From assembly GCA_023055355.1 (NCBI GenBank), contig JALJCS010000004.1, positions 27,494,744-27,558,743 on the forward strand: a stretch of DNA of 64,000 bases. Direction: 5' to 3'. Made by a program: the position numbers and the translations under genes. Source of the DNA: Agelaius tricolor (lineage: Eukaryota; Chordata; Aves; Passeriformes; Icteridae). The stretch's first letter is position 1, and each line of letters begins with the position of its first letter. Below the pieces are notes generated by a model. That model did not search any database. It was not told where the DNA came from and saw only the letters and a program-made list of their open reading frames with translations. This document shows positions 48,801 through 61,851 of the stretch, one piece after another.

Positions 48801-50273
48801 TGTTAGGCTGTCTTATCTAGTGATCTGTCAACATCATTCCTTTTCCTCTTTTTATCCAATGTCTCAAGAAAGAATTACTTTTCTTGAGTGCTTTGAGGTC
48901 ACAGTTCTGCATGTTTTTAGGTTCTCCAGATTGAAGTGGGGATGCTGTACTGGTTTTTTCCTACTATAAAGAAAACAAACTGTGAAAGATAAGATCAACA
49001 GTTCATACACCTGCAATGATATTTGAACACCTCACTTCTCACCTATCCATCTCCATCAAACGTGTTCTGTCACTGCAAATTTCTGAGCAATTGCAGATGT
49101 ACATTTTTAAAAAGCCCCAAACAACCATTAACAGCAGCAAAAAAGAATAAGCAAAACAATTTCAGAATTTCTTCCTCCCAGTGTGGAATTTCCTTCCTGG
49201 AAACCCACACTGATAAAAACTCAGCTATCATCCACATCTGAGTGTCAATTCCATTAGATGTTAATAGTAGAGGCTCTAGTGTGAGAATCCTACAAGCTTG
49301 TAGCCTTGTGGTTTATATGACTTTTCTTTCAAAGGTGACTGTAAAAAGTGTGCTGTGGCTCATGTGCCTGAAATTGTCAACACAATTGACAATTGAGCTT
49401 GAAAACTGATCCCGCAGGGAATGTCTTTTTGTGAATCACTGAAAAGGAAAGCAATGAAACTGTAAAATTTCAGTGGCAGCTATGATTCATAGTGTCTGAT
49501 TAAAGCAGTGCAGGACATGTTGTGCAACAGTATGCAGACAGCTACTTTGATATGGAAATGCAAATAAATTACAAAGTATATTCCTAAAGCAATTTTCAGG
49601 AAGATTTTGAACACCAAAGTGAGTCAGACTTTGACTTTGAGGTTATTTTAATTATCTGTGAAGATAGTTTTTTTTGTGGATCATTATTTTGCAGTTTATT
49701 GCTTTCAAAAGTCAACCTCTTTTCTTTCCCTTCAGAGCTTAGTATTTCTATAAATGTGACCTTTTTTTCCTTCTGTTACTTTTCAGGGAAATATTTACAG
49801 TCTCTTTCCAGTGTTGAAATAGAAGCTGAGAAGCAGAAAACATGTTGGAAACAATTGGTAATTTTTTTTCATTTGTATCACAATATTTTTGTGGCCACAT
49901 TGAGTGGGTGTGATAGATTTGGGATATGGGTGTATACTGCTGAAAGAGGTTTTGAAAAAAAATAATATACTGTGCTTAGAAGTGCTGTTGTGTTTGGGTT
50001 TTTGTATTTGAAAACAAAATTTGTACAACCATATGTTTAGTGTATTTGAATTTGAGCCTGTTGTCTTGATTTCATTGTTTTATTCTTTTCTTGAATTAAA
50101 AATTTGCATAGAAAAGAAAGATGTTTTCTATTATGACTATTTATGCCCCTATTTATTTGCAGTGGACTGTAGCCACAGTTCCTGTAACTGAATTTCAATT
50201 AAGGCTCTTTCATTTTGTAACCCACTTCTTGATGGACAAAAATACAATTTTCATTGGCTTCTGATTTATGCAG
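42801..50273 (+). other. MPDZ: inferred first intron of MPDZ
   Basis: This is the A/T-rich stretch between the CpG island and the first coding exon. I recognise no interspersed repeat and no coding exon, only a T-rich simple repeat at 46,558-46,620. A donor-like GGAGGTAAGTG at 45,540-45,550 could mark an alternative untranslated exon, but no acceptor or conservation supports it. The final acceptor (CAG at 50,271-50,273) has a weak pyrimidine tract. Confidence 0.6.
46558..46620 (+). repeat. poly-T / TTTG simple repeat
   Basis: Long T runs broken by CC and C, then TTTGG/TTTG units. T-rich on the sense strand of the intron. Confidence 0.85.
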
Positions 50274-50297
50274 TCTAGAAACTGCTGCTGACTAGGA

Positions 50298-50480
50298 ATG
50301 ATTATTGCTACAGATACTCATCGGGCCCTCCAGGCCATGGAGCGCTTACAGACAAAACTTCGGGATCGAGGTGACATTGCAAATGAGGAGAAACTGAGCC
50401 TATTAAAATCAGTGCTGCAGAGTCCCCTTTTTAATCAAATTCTGAGCCTTCAGACTTCTGTTCAACAACTGAGAGATCAG
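50298..50480 (+). CDS. MPDZ: MPDZ (MUPP1) first coding exon: start codon and L27 domain
   Basis: MPDZ is a scaffold of 13 PDZ domains at tight junctions and synapses. Its N-terminal L27 domain pairs with the L27 of PALS1 (MPP5). This exon encodes residues 1-61, from MIIATDTHRALQAMERL to TSVQQLRDQ. It includes the highly conserved NEEKLSLLKSVLQSPLF stretch, which I recognise as vertebrate MPDZ; mammalian MPDZ reads almost the same there. The exon should begin after CAG at 50,273, giving 24 untranslated bases with an in-frame TGA at 50,289, so ATG 50,298 is the first possible start (G at -3). The donor GTAGGA follows at 50,481, phase 0. The paralogue PATJ also has L27 plus PDZ domains, but the match through exons 3-5 favours MPDZ. 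Confidence 0.95.
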
Positions 50481-53400
50481 GTAGGAAAAGTAGTCTTGCA
50501 AGTGCAAGGGGAAACTTGCTAAGGTAATGCAAATATGTTTGTGTTTCTGCTTTTTGAACAGTGAAATAGCTTAAACTAAACATCTGATCCAAAGGTCTGG
50601 GGACATACCACATGGACTTTTTGGGGCTTTGTTGAAGCTATATTTTGTGCATGTGATTTTTATGTGTATGTGATTTTTATGTGTATGCTCATTACTTAAA
50701 ATGTGCAGTGTAGGGAAATGGTGATATGGGTGGGGGGGTAACATAAAGCTTTTTTTCTCTGACCTTCAAAAGGAGCATGCTTTCTATGAGGTCTAGAACT
50801 TGTTTCCTAGGAGCCTTTTTTTGCTCCTTTGTGTCTTACCCTGCCAAAATAAGGATGTAGAGGGAAGCTGTAGAATGGTTGACTTCAGAAGGAAACGAAG
50901 ATCTATTTTGTACTTTGTATAGGAATAAAAGATCAAAGAGAAGCCAGAGCTCTTGCCTCCTTTTTGCTTGCTCAGGGTATTAAGTATTAATTTTCTGCAT
51001 GTTTTCAATGAGCTTGAGAAAAGGGTCAGCAGCTTGGCTAGATTGACTTTATTTGTGGCTATAATTTTCTTGTCAGCAGAATAAGAATTTGAATAATATA
51101 GAAAGTAGTTCAGTAACTGAATTAGGACTAAACTATGTATCTGGCTTTGCAAATTGTCATTCCTGTTGACTCCTCCAAGATGGCCAGCTCTGTCTGGTAT
51201 GCAGAATTGCTGGTGGGAGGGAGCAGACTCTGCACATGGACCTTATCATCAGTGTGGAGCCTCATCTGGTCTCTGACCAGACTATGATGAGACGGATTCC
51301 TCACAATCCTCACAGTACTTCAGCTGTGCGGCAGAAGAATGCCCTGTAGCCCTTTATTGCTTCTTGTGGAACATCTTGATGCTATTTTGCAAGACAAGAA
51401 ATAAATTAGAATGGTGTCTATATTGTATTCATCACAATGGTTTTCAAATTTTGTCTGTTTAGTATTTAGAGACTTAATGACATTGGAGTAATTTAAAAAA
51501 TCTCAGGAAAAAAAAAAACTGTCCTGAGGGTTTGCTTGCACTGCCATTTGGAAATGAGAATTTAACAGTGACATCCAGAAATTGTGTGAATTACATGGAG
51601 AAGACCCTAGGAACATGTAGTGAGAAGTAAAAGTATGCCTGAAACATTAATAAATATTTTCTAAATGGCAAATTAAATTTTCACTTTTGGACATTAGCTG
51701 TGTAGTTAAAGGATGGCTGTCTTTTTAAATACACTTTCCTAAATTAGAAAATGAAGCAGAAGATACTAGGATAGGTAATTTAAGTCATGTATTTTTTAAA
51801 AAGCAAAGAATAACTTCACTTTCTGTCCTGACTCTGCAGGTTTGTCTGTGAAGTAACTTTAGTGATCTGTGCATGTTGCATGGTATGTACCCTGGTCTAT
51901 TTGACAGGGGAGCTATTTGGATGTGAATTCCTTTTTTTTTTTTATGTGTGCTTATATGAACACTTACACGTGTAAATATATGTTTCCAGCATTCTTAGAT
52001 TTGTGTCAGTTCTTTATCTTGTATTTTTTCTGTAGAATTTCTTCCCTACAATATGACATGAGATTATTTGTTTTTATTTTGTGGTAAATATTTACAAGGC
52101 ATACTGAAACGGGACAAAGAATAAAAGCATAAAATAGGTAGTTATGTTAAGAAAACCTGTGTTTTCATAGGTGCACTTTTGAGGACACCATTCAAGAACA
52201 CCCTTTTTACAACTGTCAGGGTACTGTGCTCTTGAAGCTCTTAAGCAACAGGTTGATGAAAGCTGCAAGGCATGTGAGTAGTGACCAGTTTTTTTTGGCC
52301 AAGCTGTGTCAGACTAAGGAGAGAAGTTGTATCCCTACAGTTGCAGTCAGAGCCATGTTTGAGACAGGATGACAAACGGTGCTGGCTTGTGCAGTGACAA
52401 GATGTTGCAGCTTCTACCCACTGGAGATAAGGATGGCTAATTTTTTTTATGTATAATGATGAGCTGCAGTGACAGTTTAATGGCCATTTGATTCTTTTCG
52501 AGGTGAAGTGTGACAATCTGTTTAACTGCCCCTCTCTTTTCAATGAGTTTTTAAAGAGCTACAAGACTACTGCAAAATTCTTGAGGACGTCATCTTTTAG
52601 GACAGTGTAGTTTAAAAGGGGATGGGAGCAGGGAAGACAGCATGGCAGTTTACTTTACAAGTCAAACAGATTCTTTGCAAGTATCCCAGCAGAAGTAGGT
52701 CAACCAGTGAGACTTCATTGTGGACCTCTAGGGTCATCAATAAATTTCAAGGTAAAAATGTATTCCTGGCTTGAGGCATTGTGTCTTGAAAGCACAGAGA
52801 TGATAGTGAAAGTCCTGCCCTCTATTTGGGCAGTGTGTGGACTGGGTGGTATGTTGCTTTACCTTGAGGCATGGTCTAAGGTCAGCAAATCTGATGCCTT
52901 GATTCTTATTAGTCGGCTTTAATGTTGAGGAGCATTTTTTTTTCCTAAATGAGCAAGCAGGATTTGTTTGTACTGCTAAACTGTCATTGTGAAGTTAACT
53001 GAAGTGAAAAAGTCTAAGCACAACAAAGGGATGTTTTTTTGTGACTTACTGTTTTGACTTCAGAAGTCTCTTGAACTGGGGAGCACTGAAGGAAAAAAAA
53101 CATTTTTTTCTTGTCTCTTTCTGTCCTTGTTCTTCAGTTAATGCTTGTTTTCTGATGTTGAAGAGCAGTCTTGTTGTTTGAAGATAAGACAGAGACAGAG
53201 AAGAAAAATAGAGATTGTGGTGTTTAAAATATTTTAATAATATTTTATTTTCTTTATGAAATATTTTAAAGAAAATGATTGGACTATGTTAGCATCCCTG
53301 TCCCGCTTCTTTTCTATTCCTTTTTGTCTCTCAGTTGTTCAGCTCCTCCTCCACACCTTGTCCTATCTCTTTTCCACTCTGCAGCCACATAGCTGTGCGA

Positions 53401-56400
53401 GAACAGAATATCTAGTGGTTGGCTCAGATGGCAGGGCTGCATTTCTCAGTTTTGGGGTTGTTTTTGTTTGATAGTTTGGTTTTTTGTTTGTTTTGGGTTT
53501 TGTTTTTGTTTGTTTGTTTTTCTGTTGTGTTTTTTGGTTTTGTTTTTTTGGTTTTACTTGTGAATTTGACCATAGTTTTTTCTTCACAATGTAGTGAAGA
53601 AAAAGGTAGTGGGTAGCAGCTGGATGTCTGTACAAGAGAGGATTTAGGGAAGAAGTGGGAAACTGTCTTTTCCTATTGCTGGTGAACACTTAATATTGTT
53701 AACTCAACTCTATATTTTGGACAACTAGAGATTTTTAGTTCATGTTTTGAGCCCCTCTTGGCAACAATACTGTTTGTGCTTTTAAATGAAGTGATAACAA
53801 GAAATGCTAATTTGGGATCTACTTCATCTACTCTGCGGATGGAGCCATAAAGGTGCAGCCAGCAGAGTGGTGCTGGTGCCAATTCCTGTTCCTGGCAGCT
53901 CAGGGCCCTTTCCTGCTGTTGTGCATGTTCTCTGGCTTGTGCTTCCTCCCTTCCAGTGTGATTGCAGTTGCAGCTGGCCTTCTTGCTACTCAGGAATCTT
54001 GAAATCAGTCTTGTGCTTCTTGGGGTGTCCAGGGTTGCTGCTCAGTGGCTGCAGTGCAGAAATACTGAAAATTTCTTTTTGTTGAATAAGTTGAGACCTA
54101 GAGATGTTGAGGACATTGCTTTAAGTTTTGATACAGTACAGACATGGCTTGTGTTGCTTTTTTGTTAAAGTATTTTGAGCTACTGCCTGTAAGCACTACT
54201 TGATTGTATTCTCTGTCTATGTGACTAAAACATATATTTTGTCATAATAAGTGGTATTTATGATTTTTTCTTTTTATCTTATGCAATTTTTGTCCATGAT
54301 GGAAATGTTTATACCAGCAGAGAAAGCCAATCAAGGAAAAACAGCATAAGCAAGCTTATAAAAAAAGGAGTAATGTCTCATTCCGTAATTATACAATCAA
54401 GGGGCTATAAAGCTACTTTTTAATGGAATTATGGTAGTTTGCAAAAGTAGTGCAATTTGTAAGTTAAGAAAAATATTTCATTTTAAGATTTGCGCTTGAG
54501 GTTTATTGCTCCCCCTGGAATGACCTATACTGCTGTGGTTAGCAAGAATACATAGCAGTTGCTCTCTAGTTTTTTGTGCTATAAACCTGGATTTCGTGGG
54601 GCATGTGGAAGAGAGTGGTCATCACATTTCTGCTTATAAATATGTCTTGGAATTCTGAACTTCTACATTAAGAACTACTGTAAATATCACTATAAATGTT
54701 TTTATAGTTTTTAAGGTGTAACCATGTCTGTTTCAGAAGAGGAGATGTGAAATGTGAGGTTTTTGCACAGACATACAGAAAACTTTATTCTGTTAACAGT
54801 TGAACTTTTTTTTTAGTTTAATTGTTTCTTGGAGTTTTTGAGGTCAGATGAAATTTTATGTGAGGTTGGCTTCATGCACTAAGCACATTCTCCATTAAAT
54901 ATGAGCTGTGTTTGTTTAAAAAGGGTGTAATGAAAATGAGATATTGCTGTCAGTTGCTATTGATGTGACTGTGTTCAATACTGTGTTGTAACTGTGCTGT
55001 TGTACTGAAATTTTGAGGAGAAGGTTTTAAAGTTCTAGTTAACCTAGTCTGAACTGGAAGGTTATTTTTTCCTTTTCCTGCAATATATATAGTATGCAAA
55101 ACTTCCTTTCAGTGGTATTTTAACCATTGTGCAAATAAATATAATCTATTTTTTTCAGAATAGTGGAGTTGTTACTTCATTATGTGTATTAGAAAAACAA
55201 GAACAACTTCCATCTTTTGCTCTGAAAGACAATGGGAAAAGTCAGTCTATTCCTGTATGTCTATATACTCAGAAAAGTATGGAGAAAGGATGAACTTTCA
55301 AATGGAGGAAATAACCACTGTATTTGCCGGTTTGAACAGGACTTGGTCAGTGAAAACATACAATGTAGAAACTAAAAAAATTAATTGTCCTGTAGCTACT
55401 TCTGTTTCAGCATGAGAATGTGCAAATTCTCTACCAGGGAGAAATCCAGAATTCCCTAAGGACATTGCCTTACCTTTTTTGAAAAAGTCCTTCAAACTTG
55501 AATAGAGAAAAGCACGGTGATACTGGACAGATGTTCAGGTGGAAGAAGGTGACTACTCTGCTTTTAGAACACTGCAAAAAGTGCAATGAGCTGCCTAAAG
55601 CAATCAATCCACTGTTCAGTAGTACTAGGAGAACATACTTAAATCATAGTACAAGTTTGAGTGGTACAAGTAGTATTTTGGATTCAGATTAAGCATGTAA
55701 TACTAGTCATAACGGCAATGTGTCATACTCTAAAACCTTTTATTTTTGATGTGTAGTTCCATTTGTTCTTTGGTGATTATAGATACAGAGAGTCTTTTAT
55801 GGTATACTAGAGAAAAACAGTATCATAATGCAAAAACCATTTATAACATCCATACTATTTTAAAACTGACATAATTTTGTTTACTGTGGTTTGATGTAGA
55901 TTTTTATGCATGACTTTTCTAGTGCAACTTGCTCCCTACACATTTGTGTGTAAAGAAGTACTTTAGATACATGAGGAACATAGGCTTTTTATGCCAAGAG
56001 AGGTTTCGCAAACTGGGACTGTCTCTGCATTAGCAGTCTGAAACATTGTGTGGTGTCGTGGAATAAATTCAAAGCAGGGGGCTCTCAGCTACAGTCAATT
56101 TCTGTGACATAAAATTCTGTTTCTCTCCTTTTTGGCCAGTGTGGCTTGTGTTTTGTAAAGTAGAAGGTGCTCTAGCTTTCTGTACATTTCAAATTTTGCT
56201 TTTAGCATTATTACAGAATTTTCCCTCTTTTGTCTGAGAAACTGACTATACACTCTACTCAAAGTGGGGAATTCGCACACAGTTGGGTTTTATAAGACTA
56301 TCAGTAATACCAATGACTTTCTACTTTTGCCACCCTGAAATGTGAAACATCCAGAAGCTCCTGGATGAAGGAGTCCCCAGGACAGAATAATGCAGTTAGA

Positions 56401-58703
56401 ATGGTGCTAAATGAAATTGCAGACATTTAATGTATTTTTCTCTAGGTGTAATCATACTGATTGAAGTCAATACCATGCTCAGCTGCTGAGCCTGGCTCAC
56501 TTAGTTTGAAGTTACCACTCCAAAAGCTGCACCAAAATAGTTTAGTGAGCCCTCACTAATGGACATTGGATAAAATTGGTAGTTTTTACTCGTACTGTTC
56601 TGTTCTTTGTTTAGGCTAACTTTGCTGGCTTTGCCAGAGCAGGTGGTTAGTTCTCTAGGGACTGCTTTGACCAAGAGTGCTCTGAGGATGGTAACTTACA
56701 GCAGAATGGGTAACTCTGTGCTATTTTCTGCAATGACCACTGCGATTTAGAAAGAGAACTTGAATCTAAGACTTACTAACATTTGTGATACCAGACCTGT
56801 ATACTATGGCCTTTAGGTGCACATGAAAGGTAGTTCAGGTGTGTATCTCATATACTCTTAGGCTGTTTCGTATGAATGGTTAATTGCCATAATTTTAGAT
56901 ACTCCTAAGGTTAATGATTTCACCAATTACCATTTTTTGTGGGAAGAAGCATAGCAACAGCCTCTATAAGAAGATTTGAAGATGGAGGAGAATAAGAAAT
57001 AAAGCACATAATTGACCAAGTTCAGCTATACAGTTTTATACATTGAAATGGACAACATTGTGAAGGTGGAAGTGAATTAACCTATTATATGGCCTTATGC
57101 AGATAAGAAACACAAGTATGTCATAGACTTCACTAGTTTCAAATCCATTCATATAATGTAAGGGGAAGTCTTGTATTCTCAAAAGGGTAGAATTTGATTA
57201 TGTCTCTGCGTTTTGTTATGTGTAATGAACTGTGAAACAAGGCTTACCTATCTGTGCATTACAAGCTTTCCAACACAAATGTATGCGGTCAAAGAAAGTG
57301 CATATGTGTACATTTTAGGCGTTACAATTTGTTTGAAACATAACCCAAATGATTCCTCCCAAGTATGGATAAAGAACATAATTGTTGGGATATAAAAATC
57401 CCTGCGTTCAAACATCAAATTTTCTTCTTTACAGTTTTTTTAGGTCAGAGCAGACTTAGAAATGCTAATGAAAACTTTTCTTTTTAATGCTGACTTGTGG
57501 TATTTTTTCTTTAACTTGAGGGCCTTCCCAGCCATATAAGTTGTTCAACAAATTATGTTTGTTTTATTGCATTTTCCTAAAACACTCAGATGAGATGGAA
57601 TTGTATGATGGAGAACAATATTGACCTTTTAATAGCTGGACTGTTGGAGAACTGATATGATAAACCCAATGGATGTAACATGCTTGAACAATTGAGACTG
57701 GTGCAGTAGATATTTCAGAATATATTTACTGTTTTGAAATTTTTATTGGTACTTGAAGTATAAAATATGACTTTAAGGAAGGGGAACCTTAGGTTTCTGT
57801 ACTGTGATGCAGAATGCTAGAAAGTGTGCATTGTCAAACTATGAAAAGTATTTGAAGTTGCAATAATAGTTAGTATGCCAGGCCAGTAGGAACCAAATTT
57901 ATCTGGAGTAAAGCAGTACCAATTGAAAGTCAACAGGCATGTGGGACAAAAGACAAATGACGGTTTCTGCTTTACCTGAGCTTTATATCACCAGCAGCTA
58001 TTAGATTAGTTGGCACATATCTGCTGGGAAGAGGTGATTTACTATGGCTGTGCAAAACAGTTTTTTTTCTTTTCTGTTCTGAGAAAAGTGGCTGTAAAGT
58101 CTGTGTAAGTGTATGATTGTGACTTACAGATCAGCCTGGTGGTTTCAGACTTGTTCACTAATCTTGTATTTAATCCTAGCTCATGCAGATAGTAACATTG
58201 GTAGGTATAGTACATAGTGATGCAGAGACCCTGACCAGTGAAATTTGTTCTCTATGTAGCTGTGTGATTTACTTATTTTTTCATCAATTTGTGCATGCTT
58301 CTTTTTAAAATTGTAAAACAACTGATAACATTTTTTGTTTTGTTTTTTGGGGTTTTTTTCCTTAAATACTGATGTTGTAGAAAACCTTTGTTCTTGTTTA
58401 CCTCTAGCATAGTGATGGAGTACTTCAAGATGCTATGGTGATGGGAACAAATGAATTTTAGACAGAGTATGGAAAATAATTTTAAGTTACTCTAATCAAT
58501 TTGTTTTGTACTTGTAGTGTGCAACTCAGTTATACTCAATTGGGTATAAATATTGAAGGTAATTTTTCTCCTTAAAATGTCTGTTTAAAATTGCAAATTG
58601 GAATTTCAAGTACTTCTGATGGGCAGTTGGCTTATGATAATGTCCTTACCTAAGGAGGTTTATGCTGTGTCTATAAATCCGTGTTGCCTTCAATCTTTTA
58701 CAG
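50481..58703 (+). other. MPDZ: MPDZ intron between L27 and linker exons
   Basis: 8.2 kb, GT...AG borders, A/T-rich, with the + strand richer in T than A. It contains a large G/T-rich simple repeat (53,455-53,562) and a T5-7GGGGT7 block (58,343-58,359). A 16-17-base unit ('gtgatttttatgtgta') is repeated in tandem near 50,655-50,690. No interspersed element or further exon recognised. Confidence 0.8.
53455..53562 (+). repeat. G/T-rich simple repeat, about 108 bp
   Basis: An impure array of TTTG, TTTTG and TTTTGG units in the intron sense strand. It is the longest tract of this type in the window. The ORF reading it in antisense is only a lysine/threonine-rich repeat translation. Confidence 0.85.
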
Positions 58704-58925
58704 GTAAATATTACTCCTTCCATACATTCCAGTGGTGAATTCCCTCAGCTTCTCCATCATGGTGTACACATGGGGTCCTTGCCACTTAATGAGTCATATT
58801 TGTTGGCTCAGCAGAATGGCAACCCAGCTAATGTGTTAGAAACATCAATGAGATCCATTACTCCTCAGATTGATGGCAAATTCTCTAGTGATGACTTCGA
58901 GCAGCTGATCAGAAACATGTCCCAG
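58704..58925 (+). CDS. MPDZ: MPDZ exon: linker between L27 and PDZ1
   Basis: 74 codons (residues 62-135) from VNITPSIHSSGEFPQLLHHG to DDFEQLIRNMSQ, phase 0 at both ends. The acceptor is TTTTACAG (ends 58,703) and the donor GTAACC (58,926). The conserved parts are NESYLL and the C-terminal FEQLIRNM. The corresponding mammalian exon has the same ends (VNI..., EFDQLIKNMAQ) but a clearly different middle, consistent with a flexible linker. No fold or catalytic motif is expected. An in-frame ATG at 58,770 exists but lies mid-exon and is not proposed as a start. Confidence 0.93.
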
Positions 58926-59908
58926 GTAACCCTATCATATAATAACTACAAAATATGGATTACTGATTATATGAAGATTAAGATACATGTGTATTTATTT
59001 AAAAGCAATTGAGTTACTGTACAAACCACAATACCATTTATGTATAAATAAAAGTAACCTTTTAGTTTGAAAAACAATTAGTAAATGAGAAAGCAGTTGA
59101 AAAACTAGCCCTGACATAGTCACTCCTAAGCTGTCCTTACCTGAGCAGTGTGTGTCGTACAGATCAGCATGCCATTATTTTTTCATGCTCATTGTAGAGC
59201 TGCTGCTCTGTGCATGAGGGAGGTACTTTGTCAGAGCATGCTCTTGTATGCATAATTAATGAAATCTATCTGTTTCTTGGAAATAAAATGGAAAATTTTG
59301 ACCTTGCTGCATGCTGTTCTCTAATCTTACTACTTTCCTGTAGTAGGCAGAAATGGTGCACGAGTCCCTTCAGTGGCTGGAGCTGGGAAAGCCCAAGCAT
59401 ATTTTCTCGGATTTCTCTATTTAATCTGTAAGAGAGCAGGATAGGAGAAGTCTAGTGGTGTTCAGGAGAGCCTTTTTGCATAGTCCAAGTTTTTTTCATC
59501 TTTCTGAAATTCATCTGTTTCTGGTTTTGCTTGAAAGTTGTCCTGTATCCTCTAAAATAGATATACATACATATATATATATATATATTATTCAGTCACT
59601 ACTAAACCAAAACTTTGTATATTTATCTTTTTTCCCTGATTTCCTCTTCTGGGCTGTAATAATATTTATTTCTCAAACATTTTCTGTATGATAGCAAGAA
59701 ATTGGAAAGGAACAACTGTGTTTCAGTTATTAGCTTGTATGGTTTTGCCCAGCTGTAGTTGTCATTAATTAGTGACAACTTATTTGTTTCAAAAATTAAT
59801 TTCCAAGTTGTTTGCCACGTTTATTATTGCTGCTTTTCAACATTTTTAACCTTTGTTCATTTTTAACCTTTTAACATTTGTACCCTTTTTTTAACTTCTG
59901 CTAAACAG
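58926..59908 (+). other. MPDZ: MPDZ intron before the first PDZ1 exon
   Basis: 983 bp with GT...AG borders. It contains a short TA dinucleotide repeat (59,562-59,589). A 'tttttaac'-containing phrase is repeated near the 3' end (59,840-59,896) within the pyrimidine-rich acceptor zone. Confidence 0.88.
59562..59589. repeat. (TA)n microsatellite
   Basis: 'atacatacat' runs into about ten TA units. A candidate polymorphic marker. Confidence 0.9.
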
Positions 59909-60048
59909 GGTCGTCTTGTTGAGATAATTGACCTTATTAAACCTCTAAGTGGTGGTCTGGGCTTCAGTGTTGTGGGACTCAAGAGTGAAAACAGGGGAGA
60001 ACTAGGAATATTTGTGCAAGAAATCCAGGAGGGAAGTGTGGCACATAG
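59909..60048 (+). CDS. MPDZ: MPDZ exon: first half of PDZ1 with the GLGF loop
   Basis: Encodes residues 136-181 plus two bases of Arg182, from GRLVEIIDLIKP to VQEIQEGSVAH. The carboxylate-binding loop is Gly151-Leu152-Gly153-Phe154 in the context LSGGLGFSVVG, and it caps the C-terminus of PDZ ligands. The ENRGELGIFVQEIQEGSVAHR stretch is essentially the same as in mammalian MPDZ. The acceptor is GCTAAACAG (ends 59,908) and the donor GTAATA (60,049). The phase-2 junction is completed by the first base of the next exon. Confidence 0.96.
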
Positions 60049-61851
60049 GTAATATTACTACTGAATATTTTACTATACCAAGTGTGTATATGACACTGCA
60101 GTTCAGTTGTGTTACTACTGTTATTTTTATTTTTTTGTTATTTTTTACCTTCTGGTACAAGGACATGTTTACATGTTTCTCTCTTCATATTCTGAGCATC
60201 ATCACACATGTGAAATTACTTGCCACAATTGATGTGATGTTGAAACAGTCATCGTATGAACTGTTCTTAATTTACAGAAATTACAGATGACTTTCTCTGC
60301 GGTTTTAAATAGGGAAAAAGAGGAAGCTACTGTTCTGTGTCATGCCTTTTAAAGTAGAAATACGTATTTTGCCATCGTTGAATGCACTGAAGAACAATTT
60401 GATGCAAAAAAGTCAGCTGTATCTGGCAGTGTTATTTGTTAGGTAGAGTCCCTAGAGCAGGTGTGAAACCCAGATTTGAGGTCAGGCAAGTCTTGCCCTA
60501 AAGTCAGGGATATTCACAGAGATACTCAGCTGATATTACGGAAGCTCAGTAATAATGTCTTGCTGAAATTATGCTTCAGACTTAAACTCAGATTTCACAG
60601 CTAATGTTGAGAGAACTGCCGAGGCAGCACACAAACTCAAAGGTAAATGGCAGCAGCACTGGTTCACTGCAGACTAGTAAAGTGTGTCACTGGTCCAAGC
60701 TGCTTTGTGGTGTACTCTGTACGTTGTGTGGAGAGCCTGAGTCATGTTGGTGCTGTTTCTCACTGTGCTTTACGGAGATATTTTTGGATTATTTGTGATC
60801 TGAATATTCACTGTAAGTCTAAAAAGAACATGGGCAAGAGAGACAAGAACATGGTATACAGATTTAATTGTAGTTAATCAGGTACAAAATGTGGCTTGCT
60901 TTATACCCTACAATATTTTTTAGTCTCCCCAATTTCCACTTTCTCTTTTTGTTTTCTTTTCTTTTGGTTTAGGTGAGGTGGCTTTTTTTTGTTTGTTTTT
61001 TTGGGGTTTTTTTCTGTTTGCTTGTCTCTTCAAGTTGAAGCTAAATAGTTTTTCCCTACCTTGGTGCTCTACCTGGGTTTCTTGAGTGTGGGTGCTCACA
61101 AAGGGTGTTGTAATAGAGATTCTTGTTTTCCTTGCTGCCCTTTTTTAATCAAAGCATTGCCACTTTGGGATGCAAAGAAGTAGTGGAAGAAAGAGAGGGT
61201 AATCCAGCTATGTAGGCTTCATTCATTTCCTTTGGAGTAGATGTGAGGAAGGACTCAGTATGTGATTTTACAGTGATGCTTTCTTTGTCAGAAAGCGATG
61301 AGGTTTTTTAGATTTGTTCAGGGCTTTTGTTTGGTTTCTTTCTTTGTCCTTTTTTTTTTCCCTTCTCCTCCCCCCCCCCCCGCCTTGTTTTTCAGCAAAA
61401 CAAAATTTGTTTCTGTAACATAGTGATGAAAGTGTGTTCCACTCCATGGTTTGATGAATATTTAGAATGGGTGCACTGAACAAAGTGGAGCACTTGGTCT
61501 GTAAAGCAAGATGCTCAAAGTCTAGGATAAACATAAGTTCCCAGGCTGTGGTTGGGAGCAACTGAGATTAATATACTTAGTCTCGCATGGGAGTTCAGGG
61601 AGAGAAAGCTGGCTAGGGGGTAGTCACCAGGGGAAAGTAGCAGTGGGATTAGCTTCAAAGGGAGCCATCACCAGGATGCCACATCAGCTCCTTTCAGCAG
61701 CACTGCAGGGGGGGATTAAAAAAGTGAGGGGAATTGAGACCAGGTTATTAAAAATCCTGTAAAGTTGTCAAAATACTGCAAATTCTGTGGCAATGCTTCC
61801 TTGATTTTTCTTTTTTGTTTATTTTGTCATCTGTTTACACCTGTGTGACAG
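60049..61851 (+). other. MPDZ: MPDZ intron within PDZ1
   Basis: 1.8 kb with GT...AG borders. It carries a T-rich tract with a T7GGGGT7 block (60,981-61,020) and a T-then-C homopolymer zone (61,351-61,382). No interspersed element recognised. Confidence 0.88.
60981..61020 (+). repeat. T-rich repeat with a T7GGGGT7 block
   Basis: A T8 run, TTTG unit and T7-GGGG-T7 (60,996-61,013). It is the third occurrence of this block on the + strand, besides 2,554 and 58,343. Confidence 0.85.

Noticed and set aside
50298..50480. Assignment of the L27 exon to PATJ (INADL) instead of MPDZ
   Set aside because: The L27 sequence and especially the PDZ1 exons match MPDZ closely as I know it. PATJ is a less good fit.
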